Part shown: positions 1-10,677 of the stretch, in pieces
How the letters are laid out: each line of letters starts with the position of its first letter
How positions within the stretch are numbered: position 1 is the first letter of the stretch
Assembly (NCBI GenBank): GCA_037074705.1
Contig: CM073591.1
Coordinates: 132,997,032 to 133,061,031 of the forward strand
DNA: 64,000 nucleotides
Direction: 5' to 3'
Source: Zhengitettix transpicula
Taxonomy: Eukaryota > Arthropoda > Insecta > Orthoptera > Tetrigidae
The notes under the pieces: model-generated
What the model was told of the DNA's origin: nothing
Database searches by the model: none
Seen by the model: the letters and a program-made list of their open reading frames with translations, nothing else
Translations under genes and position numbers: made by a program

Positions 1-300
1 TTACGCAAAATTAAAACCTTACGGTCTTATATTCATTAAAGGAACAATGAATTTTAGCAGTAATTCTAGGAACATTTATCTCGAGAAAGGCTACTTCGTC
101 ATAACAGAACAATGTTAGACGAAATGGTCAAGGTGTCGACTGCCCTTTCATTACAACGTGCACTTGGCTCCCAAACTGTTAAATTGAATTATCTAATTAT
201 TTACCTATCGTTGACGTTAGAAATTGAAATTAGACTTCATCTACATCGAAAGTGACACTATTAATCTGAGCGATCCCGATAAGTATTTATTCATCACTAA
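1..300. other. No gene recognised
   Basis: AT-rich sequence with no convincing open frame, splice pattern or repeat boundary. It leads into the degenerate repeat block that follows. Confidence 0.4.
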
Positions 301-1650
301 TATTGATAGTTTTCGAATTCCATCCCTTCACACCGTCAACCCTATATTTGCTAGGGGTGGGTTACCTCCGCAGTAAGTATACCAAGGTTGTTTTTAATTG
401 ATTTATTTACAGTCGAATCGACATCTCAGGTCAATAACGACTCTTTATGGGTACTCATTCTGCTTTGTCGGGAAACCAATTGACGAGAATTTCTCTCACG
501 CACACAAATATCCATGCCCTCTCCGGGATTCAAGGCCGGGACTTCTGTGATGCGAGGCAGCCATGCTGACCCCTACACCACAGGAGATTGACAATATACA
601 CAAAGTTTATTTTAATTTTCAAGTGTGTATGCGGTACATATATTGGTTTTACTACACAAGAAGAGAAATTAATTCTCCAATATCTAAGTCATTTTTAACA
701 TATTATAATTAACCCCGATGGGAGCTGAACGGGCAATTTAATCGACTTCGGGCGTATCATCTAAGCTAGACCGAAAACAATGAATTCGACACTAATACAG
801 ACATTTGGACAATTTTTTTCATCCTTTCTCAATTCCCATATCGATGGACTTCTACTTAAACGTCTGGTTAACGTCACTATTCAATTATGCGACCCCAAAT
901 AATATTAATTTTACGCCAATGTCTGACACTTTGGGCAGATTATTATTTTTCCATACCTCCTCTCACCCCGCAATCTGATATTTATCTTCAAATAACGTCA
1001 GGACTGTTACCACTAAATTTAGCGGCCCCCAAAACAATGGAATCGACCCAAATCTCGGGCATTTTGGACAATTTATAATTAACACGCTCTCACTCCCACT
1101 TCCATTATGATGGACCTGAACCAACATCGAGAGTGTGTGTTCATCGCAGCTACTCGGAAAACTATAGATTCAATATTAATTGCGGTTTTTTGAACATTTC
1201 ATTTTTCAGCCGATAAGGATTATTTGTCCTTGGACTTAACCGTCGTCTCACGTGTTCCCGAAACAATTTATTTGACATTGATATTGGTCATCATTTTATT
1301 ATACCCCCATTTTAGTCCCCTCTCCCATCCAGAGTTGATGAACGCTGGGTATTAAATGACACCAGGACAGTCACAAATCAGCTCAAACTATGGAATCAAC
1401 ATTAATCTCGTCTGCTTTACACCTATTATAATTAAACCCTGCTAACCACAGCCTTATTTTGAACTTGTCTTTAATTGGCATTGCGAGTATCACTGTTCAT
1501 CTCAGCGAACCCTAGAAACAATGGATTCTTAACAAAATATTCTCAATTTAACGACCTTTACATGTCACCTCAATCACCTCGTCATAAACCTTATCAGGCC
1601 CAAGTAAGAAAGAATACTGTACGAATTAGTTTTCAGTAGGGATCATGCCG
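300..1650. repeat. Degenerate tandem repeat block, Helitron-internal-like
   Basis: A module containing a variant of 'aaaacaatggaatcgac', then 'aatctcg' and 'ttggacaatttataatt', recurs near 770, 1030, 1385 and 1505 with heavy divergence. The texture (short GC-rich 'cccc...agctgaac' stretches between AT-rich spacers) resembles the units of the Helitron-like blocks at 29.1, 37.9 and 51.1 kb, read in the opposite direction. No terminus was found, so the family assignment is an inference. The 63-codon frame at 887-1078 lies in this repeat and is not considered a gene. Confidence 0.4.
505..595 (-). repeat. tRNA-derived SINE fragment
   Basis: Read on the minus strand this contains a B-box-like stretch (compare 'gggattcaaggccgggact' on the plus strand) followed by the shared 'gatgcgaggcag' block. 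The same block occurs near 2500 and, more diverged, near 14900. It is a relic of a polymerase III type SINE head, not a tRNA gene. Confidence 0.5.
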
Positions 1651-2480
1651 GGTTCCCTTAATGAAGGAAACATTTGCCGCAGAATATTTAATTTTATAAG
1701 TTGTATCTGCGAATCCAAACATGGTACTTTTGTGTACATTACATAAGTACAACACGTTAATGATTTAAAGTTACGTTGCTTTAGAATATTGTGGATTTTA
1801 TTATTATTACAGTACTACATACAAAGACGACGATCAAATTACGTAAGCCACATTATTAAGGATGTTGAATGCAGTGCGACGATATTAATTGATTGGCTCA
1901 GGGTAAAATAATTATCAAACCAGCCACGGGGCTGACGACTTCCCAACTACTTAAAACAAAATGCAATTGAGGGGTAGAAAGAATAAACGAGAATACTTCG
2001 TGTTAGATTATCTTCTTTATTGTTAGAAGCAAGCGAGTAACAACAAGCCCTAATAGTTTTGGAACTAGAACTCAAAACCGAGGCGTCGAAATCTGGCAGG
2101 TCACCAATTCATCTGGACGGAATCGGGAAGAAATTTGAAAGAGTTGGTCGCCATCATCTACTGTCATACAAGTAAAATAACCGGGTTTAAGTTTAAATCA
2201 CTTAATATACTGTCTAATTAAAAAACAACACTGAAAAACAATAGTTAATGGATGTACTCAAGTACATAAAAGTATATATTCACATATTTAAATATTATTT
2301 TCAAAAAACTGAGCATATTTTTGTATTGTCATCGAAATTTTGAAAACCTGACTTTTTTAAAAGCAATTTATTTTTCTGTAGCATCAACTGCTAAGGTCAT
2401 TAGTGACTCTGTACTATGTTGACTTTATTTGTTGGGGAACTAACAAGTGGGGGGGGGTTCTTAGTGCGGAAACATACATT
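1650..2480. other. No gene recognised
   Basis: Non-coding looking AT-rich sequence with a G-run just before the SINE fragment. No exon or repeat family could be assigned. Confidence 0.4.
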
Positions 2481-2484
2481 CCCA

Positions 2485-2580
2485 ACATTCATGCCTAGCC
2501 AGGATTCGAACCCGGGACTTCTGCGATGCGAGGCAGTCAGGCTGACTCATACACCTCAGGAAATCGGAAAAACTTGAAAA
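2485..2580 (-). repeat. tRNA-derived SINE head with intact B box
   Basis: The minus strand carries GGTTCGAATCC, a perfect polymerase III B box, followed by sequence matching the SINE fragment at 505-595. A complete cloverleaf with anticodon and acceptor stem is not present, so this is a SINE rather than a functional tRNA. Confidence 0.6.
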
Positions 2581-2729
2581 ATCTATGGTAGCTTAGAAAT
2601 AAGTTTATTTAGGAGAGGTACCATCTGTCAAATTTTCAGCGATATCAATTCCGTGGTTCATTTTTACTACCTGTCAAAGCAAATAGCTTGAGTTTTTTCA
2701 AACAATGAAAAGAAAAGATGCAGACAATC

Positions 2730-3110
2730 TCCATTTGAAAGGAAAAAAACATAATCCTTCGCACCATCACTAACTCTCCCTCGTACCTCAGAAATTCCAT
2801 CATCCACCACGACATTAAACTTCCCCAAGTCAACTCCTTAATCACCAAATCACGTAACGTCACTAATCAAAAGCACCTTCAACCATCCTAACACCACGAT
2901 CCAGCAATTCCATAGAAAACCTCCCCCACCACTGCACTCACGTCGCCTCAAAAGAAAACGCCCTATCGACCTCACATCCTTCCCCCAGAACACTCTGACA
3001 TCTCCTAACCAACCCCATCTTCACTCCCGCAGACCCCACCTACCCATTCCAACCAACTCATCAAATTCAACATCACCAATGAACCCTCATAGCCCAACAA
3101 TGTATGACCC
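2730..3110 (+). pseudogene. Non-LTR retrotransposon (jockey-like) 3' fragment
   Basis: Plus-strand translation around 2755-2880 gives a run resembling the end of the reverse transcriptase ORF of jockey-clade LINEs (LRTITNSPSYLRNS then HHDIKLP). About 80 bases later comes a KKTPYRPH stretch resembling the common LKRKRPIDL-type tail. The frame shifts upstream near the A-run at 2743 and stops interrupt it later. A dead fragment; the clade is judged by eye. Confidence 0.5.
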
Positions 3111-4105
3111 TCAGGCACACAAATTTAGATACAAGAATAAAAATTTTGCAAAATTTAGGATAATTTCAGGATTAACCGAATTACCATCCTACCATGTAAA
3201 TTATGTACATATTTAAAAATTTGTATATACTATAACTATATTTAACCAATAAATAATTTTATAATAAAAGTTTTGTAAAATAATTTTTTTTAAAAAAAGG
3301 AAAATGTTTATAGAAATTAAAGTCTGTTCCAGCCTTTAAACCCGTTTATAATTGGTTGCATGAATTTAAAACGATATCGTACATTCAAATGGGATGAAAG
3401 TCGTTCGGGACGTTCATTGGAGGTGACTCAGTCAGAAACGATCCACCGAACCTACAACAATGGCGTTGAGTGACCGACGAGTCGGATTGAACGAACTTGT
3501 CTACTGTTGTTTCAATTTTGCATGAAAAATAGTATCTCACAAAAACTTGCGAGGTGGGGCCCGCGTTTTCTCTCGTTGTTGTCTATTCATTGACTGGTTT
3601 CGCGCGTTTTCGTCGCAATCGTGACTAGTTTCTACGCCTATGCATAAGTACTGATGAAACACGGGTTCGCCAGTACACTCCAGACACAAAATAGCTGTCG
3701 AAACAGAGGGTTACTTCAGCTGATTACGGCCGGGAAGGTGACGGGCAAGTTTTTAATATATGTACGCGAAATTATTAACATCGGCTATTTAGAAAAAATG
3801 AGTAACGATAAATTGCGAATATTATGCGTCGGTATTGGACCGCCTGAGCCAAGAAATAAAAAATGACCACGTCGGGCCAAGACGGAAGTACTCTTCCAAC
3901 CAGACACTGCTCATCTTTGAAGTTTCGGTGCTTGTTTTTAAAGAAAATACAAAAAAAATTTAATCCGAATATTTTACAATTGTGATACATTGATGACGTT
4001 AACATGTTAAAATTAACTTGAAGAAATGTAGTTGCTTCTTGAGTGAGTAGTGAAGTTATGAATTATTTAATTATTTACATATATACTTATATATATTATG
4101 TATAT
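3110..4105. other. No gene recognised
   Basis: Mixed AT-rich sequence with a somewhat GC-richer patch at 3540-3640. Short frames at 3654-3866 and on the opposite strand overlap each other and show no family motifs. Confidence 0.35.
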
Positions 4106-5338
4106 TGTAATGCCTTGAGGGAAAGGCATTGTTTCGGATTAATGGTCTTGGCCGTCAGAGGAAGTGGCTTGTTGACTTAGGATCAGTATGAAGGAGTCAG
4201 GGCAAGGCACATATGCGGGTGGCCTGTCGAAGATAAATCTGTTAAGGCAGGCATTGTTTAAGATTAATGGCCTTGACATCGGCGTGTTGACTTAGGGATC
4301 GAGAGGCAGTTGGGCGGTCTGAAGAATTTTAGAACAGCGCACGTGTGAATGCGGGGGTGAGGATACAAGTGCAAAGTAATTACGGGTCCTGTCTCGATGT
4401 GACATGACGGAGTGGCTAGATATTTTTCTAGCTAAGGAACAGCAGCTGCAGAATGTAAATCTCGGGATAATGGAGAAACTGTCAACGAGCAGTTGCGACG
4501 TAGTTTTGGAACAAAGGAGAAGAGAAGGGACTGGAATATATAAAGGGAAGATAAGATTTTTGTGGGAGTTAGTTGAGTTTGGAGCTAGGAGGTGGAAAGG
4601 TTAAGTCTTGGAGTCAAGAGGGGGAGCTGTGAGCACCCAGTATGGAGAAAATTTGCAGCCTGCGAGAGAAATAGTAAAATTATTCAACGATAAACATTTT
4701 TGTATGCAGAAGTTCAATCTGTTGTAATATCAAAATTTGACCACTGTCTTCGATGGTAGGAGACCAGCGTCGAGTAGTTTCACCACGAGCAAGTGGGATG
4801 TCCTTCACCGAGTATGGAGAATCAGCTATCGTCGAACCAATAATGTGTGTTAAAGTCAGTGTTTAAACGTCCAGTCTATAAAGTGTGTGTCTAATGAACG
4901 AGCCAAATGTTCCTGAGTAATCGTAAGTTGAAATTTTATAGTACTAATATGTGTAAACGGAATTAAAAGATACAGTCAGATATCGTTCTTTTCTTTTGTG
5001 TTAATAAAATAAACTCTTTTAAATTTAGAATCACTCTGTAGAATAAGTTCGTTAATAAGTTTCGTCGATGTCTAGACGATTAAATATTTGTTTAATTTAA
5101 TGATAAATGTTGGGTTCTTTGATTATTTAAGTGTCCTGTCCGTTATCAAACCCAGTAAAGACCCATGAGAGAAAGAGATGCTTTTTTATAATATTAAATT
5201 ATATAATTGCTAATTTTGGATAAATAAATGTTGTTTGTTTTAAAGTCTATAATTGTTCATTTAAAAGCCCATCATATTTAATTATTACATTTCGGTACCA
5301 CAACGTGGGAATTAATAAAAAGTACCCGGTAGTTTATT

Positions 5339-5341
<3 letters not shown>
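4106..5341 (+). mobile_element. LTR-like element A (solo LTR), TGTAATG...ATTACA
   Basis: About 1.24 kb bounded by TGTAAT at the left and ATTACA at the right. Polyadenylation-like AATAAAATAAA lies near 5005 and a TATA-like 'atatataaaggg' near 4535, consistent with an LTR. It aligns along most of its length with element C at 45195-46620, including 'cagaagttcaatctg', 'cgtcgaaccaata', 'aacgtccagtctataaag' and 'acccatgagagaaagaga'. It is flanked on the left by an imperfect TA-rich run and on the right by (TA)n. No internal coding region accompanies it, so it is called a solo LTR. A short-TIR DNA element is the alternative. Confidence 0.65.

Positions 5342-5379
<38 letters not shown>
5342..5379. 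repeat. (TA)n microsatellite between LTR-like elements A and B
   Basis: An uninterrupted TA run that directly joins the ATTACA end of element A to the TGTAAT start of element B. Confidence 0.95.
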
Positions 5380-5382
<3 letters not shown>

Positions 5383-6655
5383 AATACCCAGTTAAGAAGG
5401 ACATAAATTTTGTTCATATTTCATAAGATTTGTTTACCAACCCAGACTGGGAATTCTTGGGTGGCTTGCATAAAAAAAATGTAGATTTACAGCGGGAAAG
5501 CTCACAAACGGGAGGACTTTAATTGGACATTTAGCGGCTCTTACAGATAATATTTTGACAGACGTCGGAACAAAACCCTAAAGGAAAATGACAAAAGTTT
5601 TTGTGAACATTCAATTATATGAAAAAGGAAATGTTTATTTTAACAATATTGAGTAGGTTTCTGAGCGTGAGAAATCCAGATGAGGTCCGAACGTGGGAAC
5701 TCAAAAACTGTGTGAAAAGAAAAAAAGGGATATTCTGAAGAGGGGGAAGCGGATAGAAAAGTTAGTTGCACTGTAGATCTCAAAGGAGAAGGACGTGGAG
5801 GCTGGAGCAGTGGAAAATAGCAAATAGATGCTGAAGTATAACTAAATGTTGGTTTACTGACTTTGTGTAAGGATTTAATCAATGATCGTCTGAGAGAAAA
5901 GAAGAAAGCTTGGAGATAAACATTATTGGGCATTTCGAAATATTTCAAACAAACTGAACATTTGGCGCTGGTGATAAACATTCGGTCAAATTGAATGGTG
6001 GCCGTGACTAAAAAAAAAACATTTTAGTCCATGCAAGCAGTCAGGAGTCTGGATATCAAAAGGATAAAGTGAACGTGTCTGTGAACCGTGTGTGTGAAAG
6101 TCTGTGCACAGAAGGGCATTGTAGAGTGAAGTGCGTTCCTGAAAACCCAAATAAAATTGTAAGTAGACATTTAGTCATAAATTCTGTAAATTGTTAAATA
6201 AGGGTAATGAGTCAGATTTCGTTTTCATTTTATTTTAACTGCATTGTTTAAATTGTAAATTTTAGTGTTCCATTTCCTTATCTACCCAGTGAAGACCCTG
6301 GTGTATAGAGTTTGATTTATAAAATGTAACTGGATTATTAATGTAATTTAATTGTTGATGTGAAGGAATAAAAAATATATACAGAGATTTCTTGAGTTGT
6401 ATTCTGGATTAATAAAATTGTTTTATTTATAAAATTTAATAACTTGTTTAATTTAAATTCCTATAATCATAATTTATCTATAGTTTTGGTATTCAATGGA
6501 AGCAAATTAATTAATTTATCACGTTGTTAATAAAAAAAAACAAATTTTGATTAATAACTTGAAACAAAAAATTTAAAGATTTGTCGATTATTATATTTTG
6601 GAGCGACAAAGTTTCAAAATTAATTTAAAATTAATTATCAAGAGGTGATATTACA
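5380..6655 (+). mobile_element. LTR-like element B, TGTAATA...TATTACA
   Basis: About 1.28 kb with the same termini as element A and (TA)n on both sides. It is a divergent relative: shared pieces include 'agtcagat.tcgtt' and 'cccagt.aagaccc', both in the downstream half as in A and C. AATAAAATT occurs near 6150. The 113-codon minus-strand frame at 5640-5981 has no recognisable motif and is regarded as chance. Confidence 0.55.

Positions 6656-6708
<53 letters not shown>
6656..6708. repeat. (TA)n(TG)n compound microsatellite
   Basis: An AT dinucleotide run to about 6677 followed by a GT run of about 30 bases. It borders the right end of element B. Confidence 0.95.
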
Positions 6709-6714
<6 letters not shown>

Positions 6715-7440
6715 CGGTGATTGCCAGGTCAAACTGTCGTTTTCTTTTTAGCCTTTTGAGAGGTTTAGGTGGAGGAGGATGGGATTCTGTAATGAGATAA
6801 TGGGATTGAAGTGGTGCAGATTTCTATTACGTTGGATTAGGGCGGTTTGAATTATGATTTTTTGGGTTGAGGGAATATTTAGGTCATTGTGGATTCTAGA
6901 GTAAGTAACGTACCAAGGGCAGTTCGTTATAAATCGGAGTATTTTATTTTGCGATATTTGAATTTTATTTATGTGGGTGATAGAGGCCGAACCACAGATA
7001 AAACAGGCATAAAACCAGAGGGGATATATGAGGGATATGCAAAGGAGTTTTTTTGTTCTGAAGGATAAAGGAGATTTCGGGTTCAGTAATGATTTTAATT
7101 TGTGGAATCTGTGGAGTATTAGTTTTTTAAGGTGGGAAGTGTGAAGGGACCATGTTAGTTTGGAGTCAAGGGTTAGGCCGAGGTATTTATGGGAAGATTT
7201 AGTAGGGATAGTGGAGTTATTGATAGTGACTGATAGGTCTTAGGCTTTTCTTTTTAGGGAGAAGGGAACGGTTACGGATTTGGAAGGATTGATGACTACG
7301 TGCCAGTCGTTGGCCCAGATTGAAATGAGGTTTGAAGATGTTTGAAGGTGGTTTGTTGCGGTTTGGTAGTCGTGTGCGTGAGATATCATGCGATATCGTC
7401 ATCAGTTTCAATGCTGAAAATTATTTAGTTAAAGTTCGAA
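6715..7440 (-). pseudogene. Non-LTR retrotransposon (jockey-like) RT C-terminal fragment
   Basis: Minus-strand translation in shifting frames gives features of the RT downstream region of jockey-type LINEs: ADDIAWYL (degenerate catalytic ADD box) near 7390, then a segment resembling the 'Y.KTLIRPILTY..PVWG' region around 6980-7060, and finally LKRLKRKRQFDL near 6740. Many stops and shifts show it is dead. Confidence 0.55.
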
Positions 7441-10400
7441 CTGTTGCCGTATTCACTGGCATTGGCCGCATAGCGTAAAAAAAAAATACCACACCGAAAA
7501 CTTCGAACGAGGAGATTATTGTCGAAGCGAACATTTTGAGGATCTACCAGAAATTTACCTTTTGACGACTTCAGAGAAGTTGGAGACACGCTGGACGAAG
7601 TGCATTGATCTGAAAGGAGGTTATGTTCAGAAATAAAAGGAATTAAATAATGCTTTTCTATTGTTTTGAAAGAATTTATTGATCTACCATCGAGCATTAT
7701 GGAATGAAGTGTGATTTACAACGATGAATCGCATGTTTCTTTGAAATACATTTTGCTATGAATATTTGCTTTGTTTACCAACAACGTTTTGTGGCTTATG
7801 TCAATATTAACACCACTGATTGCAAGAACGTAATTGTGAAAATAGTACTCGTCGTGTGTTAAAACAGAAGTGTCAAATAAAACTGACGATGATAGCAAAC
7901 ACTTTAGATAACTCGCTATGAGATTATAGTAAACTTCACTGCTCTATATCGAATATTTCGAAACTGAACTAGAATAAATATTTGACATTTCGGATAAATA
8001 GCAGAAAAAAGAAGACTAAAGCACAGCACCTCACGCAGTCGACGTAATGGGTCGTAAAACGCAACAGCCTTCTATGTTCATGTTTTAAGGAATGTGACGA
8101 CCTTAGATACTCGTACATTCGGTAGTACGCGAAGCTTTGCAAGTGGAATATACTAATTTCATTAAAACTTCCAAAAGCGGTTGTCGGGAGTCCTGGAAAC
8201 TCATTTAATTTTACGTTTCTGGGAACAGGCTATCAGAACATTAATTTGTGCCATCACACCTAAAGAACAGAACAATATTTGTCCGATCATCACAAATGTT
8301 GTTTAAACTAATATTTTGTTTAAACTACAGTGACCTGAATAGCGCAAGTATACGGCACCTGTATTTGATATCGATTAACGTAACAAGAAGGGAAAAGAAA
8401 GGAAAGCTCAAAGGACCGGAAAGCCTTCGCATGTTATTTCAACGACAAGAGAATCAATTTCAAATCAAGGGGGTGGGGTACTGATGTTTCTCTGACCTCA
8501 AAGACAATTCAAAATGTCCATTACTGCTGGAATTCGTTGAAAATGGTTCCATTTGATTAACGAATATATCTCATAACAACTATAACTGGTTAGTTAACAG
8601 TAATGCTATAATTATCAGTTATTTGCAATTCAAACTTCTGGTATGTAATTAGTTTAAGAAACACACAAACTTCAAACCGCAAACACCTCCCGGTAATATA
8701 AATATACTTCTTCATTCCAAATAGGTTATGTTCCGCCTGAAACGCACAAATTAAAACTTTTAAATCAATGTTCAATTGTTTGTTTTTGACCGTCCAGTAT
8801 TCAGATATTTTCAATTCTGTTAGCACTGGTTAACGACGATAACGAGAGATAAGTTACATGGCAGCAAAACAACGAGTGAAACTGGTTATGAACTACGAAT
8901 TCTGGGAAAATGGAAAATGGACGGGGGGGGGGATAGACGCAATAAGTCAATCAGATTTGCCTAAATGGTCTTCTTTTAGGAATTTCCAAAAACATTCTTC
9001 TGCTTCTTTCTCTCCTTTTTTCTGCAACTAAACTGTGTAATAATCACAAGAAATACTTAAGTCCTACTTCTAAACACACACAGACCGGGAGCGACAACAT
9101 CGGCGGAGTAGAAGGGGGGGGGGGAGCTTATAAATTAATTTACTCTTTGTAACTGTAATTATTTCTGATAGAAAAATATTGTCCTTAAAATTCACCTTAC
9201 ACTTACACATTCCACCATGTGTATTTAAGGTATTTCTCAAAGGTGCTGCGAAATTGTCTGAAAAAGTCAAAGAAAGAGTTCGAATCGTATGATTGATTAA
9301 CCGGATATAATCACATTATCTACCTGTTGAGAAAGATTTCGAGAAGCCCAGGAATGTAATTATTAATATACAGACTTCGGAATACCGTGAAATTTCTGCG
9401 CAACAATGTGGCTTTGCATATAACGAATATTTTTAAAGCCTTAATTATGCTTCGGTACCGCAAGGATTACCAGTTACCTTCGCAGATATTGCATGACAGG
9501 ATACAAGGTCACGTTGCCGTTTGTTTGGTAAAACGTGAGGAAATAATTTGCCGCAAATATTTGCCCTCTGGCTGTTGGACAGCAACTATAACTTCGGTTT
9601 TCATACACTCCGTTATAAATGTTTATAAATCTTATGCAATTATATGCAAAATCATAGAGAACACCTTGCGTACTATCACTTTCATTTTCCTCGCCTCAAG
9701 GCCGCAACTGTGGCTCTACCAGCACCGCCTACAACTACCGATGGTTGCACAACGTTTAAACTCACCTAGGACGGCCTGCAGAGCTTGATCCTCCCCAAGA
9801 ACGTCCATGGTCGGCTTCTTTCACCTTGTCAAGCCATTTTCATTAAGGAAGTTCATCTCAGAATGTTTTTCTCCTGCATTTTACGCGGAAAACACAGATT
9901 ACGGAACCCGTACTGCAATGAACTTTCCTTCAAACTCCTGCTTGTCACGTGACATTTTGTTCGTGTCATAAGGTTCTCAGCGGAGCCAACAGATGCCTCT
10001 GACAACTAGACGTTCTGGCACAAATATTATTTTTCTTTAATAGAACGGCGAATTATTTGGGACTTACTAAAACAAGAAAATTCTTAAAATTATTAGTTCT
10101 AAAATGTATAAACGACTTGATATCATCAACATAATTCAAAGCGTTTTTAATGTGATTATCATTTCTAAAAAAAATACTGGTTTCATGTGAGCCATCATTT
10201 TCATATTCATCAATATCTTAAACAATTATAAATACAAATAATTTGCTGGGGAAATTAATATTGTTTACTATCAAGATTTTCAAATCGCTAATGCGCAAAA
10301 TGAAACATATCGGCAGAGTTGACAACATAAATATTAGCCGCCCAAAATTTTCAAAATAAATATTCATCATAAGATGAAGCTTTATCAATTACTATTTATG

Positions 10401-10540
10401 GAAAATATACTAAATTAAAATTAACTTTTTTGTAAGAGCGAGATTATTTGATGTTGTTATACGTTTATTGCAATATAATGCAAAATATTGACAGTAACAT
10501 TAAATTTTGTATAGGTGGTATCCATGGAGTACATGCGTTG
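7440..10540. other. Long stretch without a recognised gene
   Basis: About 3.1 kb with G-runs at about 8922-8933 and 9113-9124. The largest frame, 133 codons at 9387-9788 plus, begins in AT-rich sequence, lacks family motifs and shows no splice context, so it is not called. Everything here lies upstream of the ropporin-like gene; I saw no second gene. Confidence 0.4.
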
Positions 10541-10554
10541 GTTGTCATAGCAAC
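10541..10554 (+). promoter_or_regulatory. RFX X-box upstream of ropporin-like gene
   Basis: GTTGTCATAGCAAC matches the RFX X-box layout: a GTTGYC half-site, the AT spacer, then an RGCAAC half-site. It lies 85 bp before the ATG at 10626. RFX factors drive ciliary and flagellar genes in animals, and the downstream gene encodes a sperm-flagellar type protein. The match is seen directly; activity is inferred. Confidence 0.65.
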
Positions 10555-10625
10555 AGCATTCCATCACTTTCATGCGTCAATGTAATATATTTTTCGGAAA
10601 ATTCATGAAACTATAGCACATAAAA

Positions 10626-10677
10626 ATGTCCGTCGACATGACAGGAGAAATGAAATGTAGAAGAGACTGCGCGCAAG
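10626..10677 (+). CDS. ROPN1L: ropporin-like exon 1 (possible)
   Basis: ATG followed by 17 codons and one base, then donor G|GTA at 10678. It stays in frame with exon 2 across a 102-bp intron. It could instead be a non-coding leader, because exon 2 has its own ATG at 10782. Confidence 0.5.

Noticed and set aside
2485..2580. Possible tRNA gene on the minus strand
   Set aside because: Only the B box and part of a T-arm are present, and the sequence recurs with SINE body at other sites.
5640..5981. 113-codon minus-strand frame
   Set aside because: Lies wholly inside LTR-like element B and has no known domain.
9387..9788. 133-codon plus-strand frame
   Set aside because: No motif, no splice context and no repeat identity; AT-rich open frames of this size occur by chance in 64 kb.
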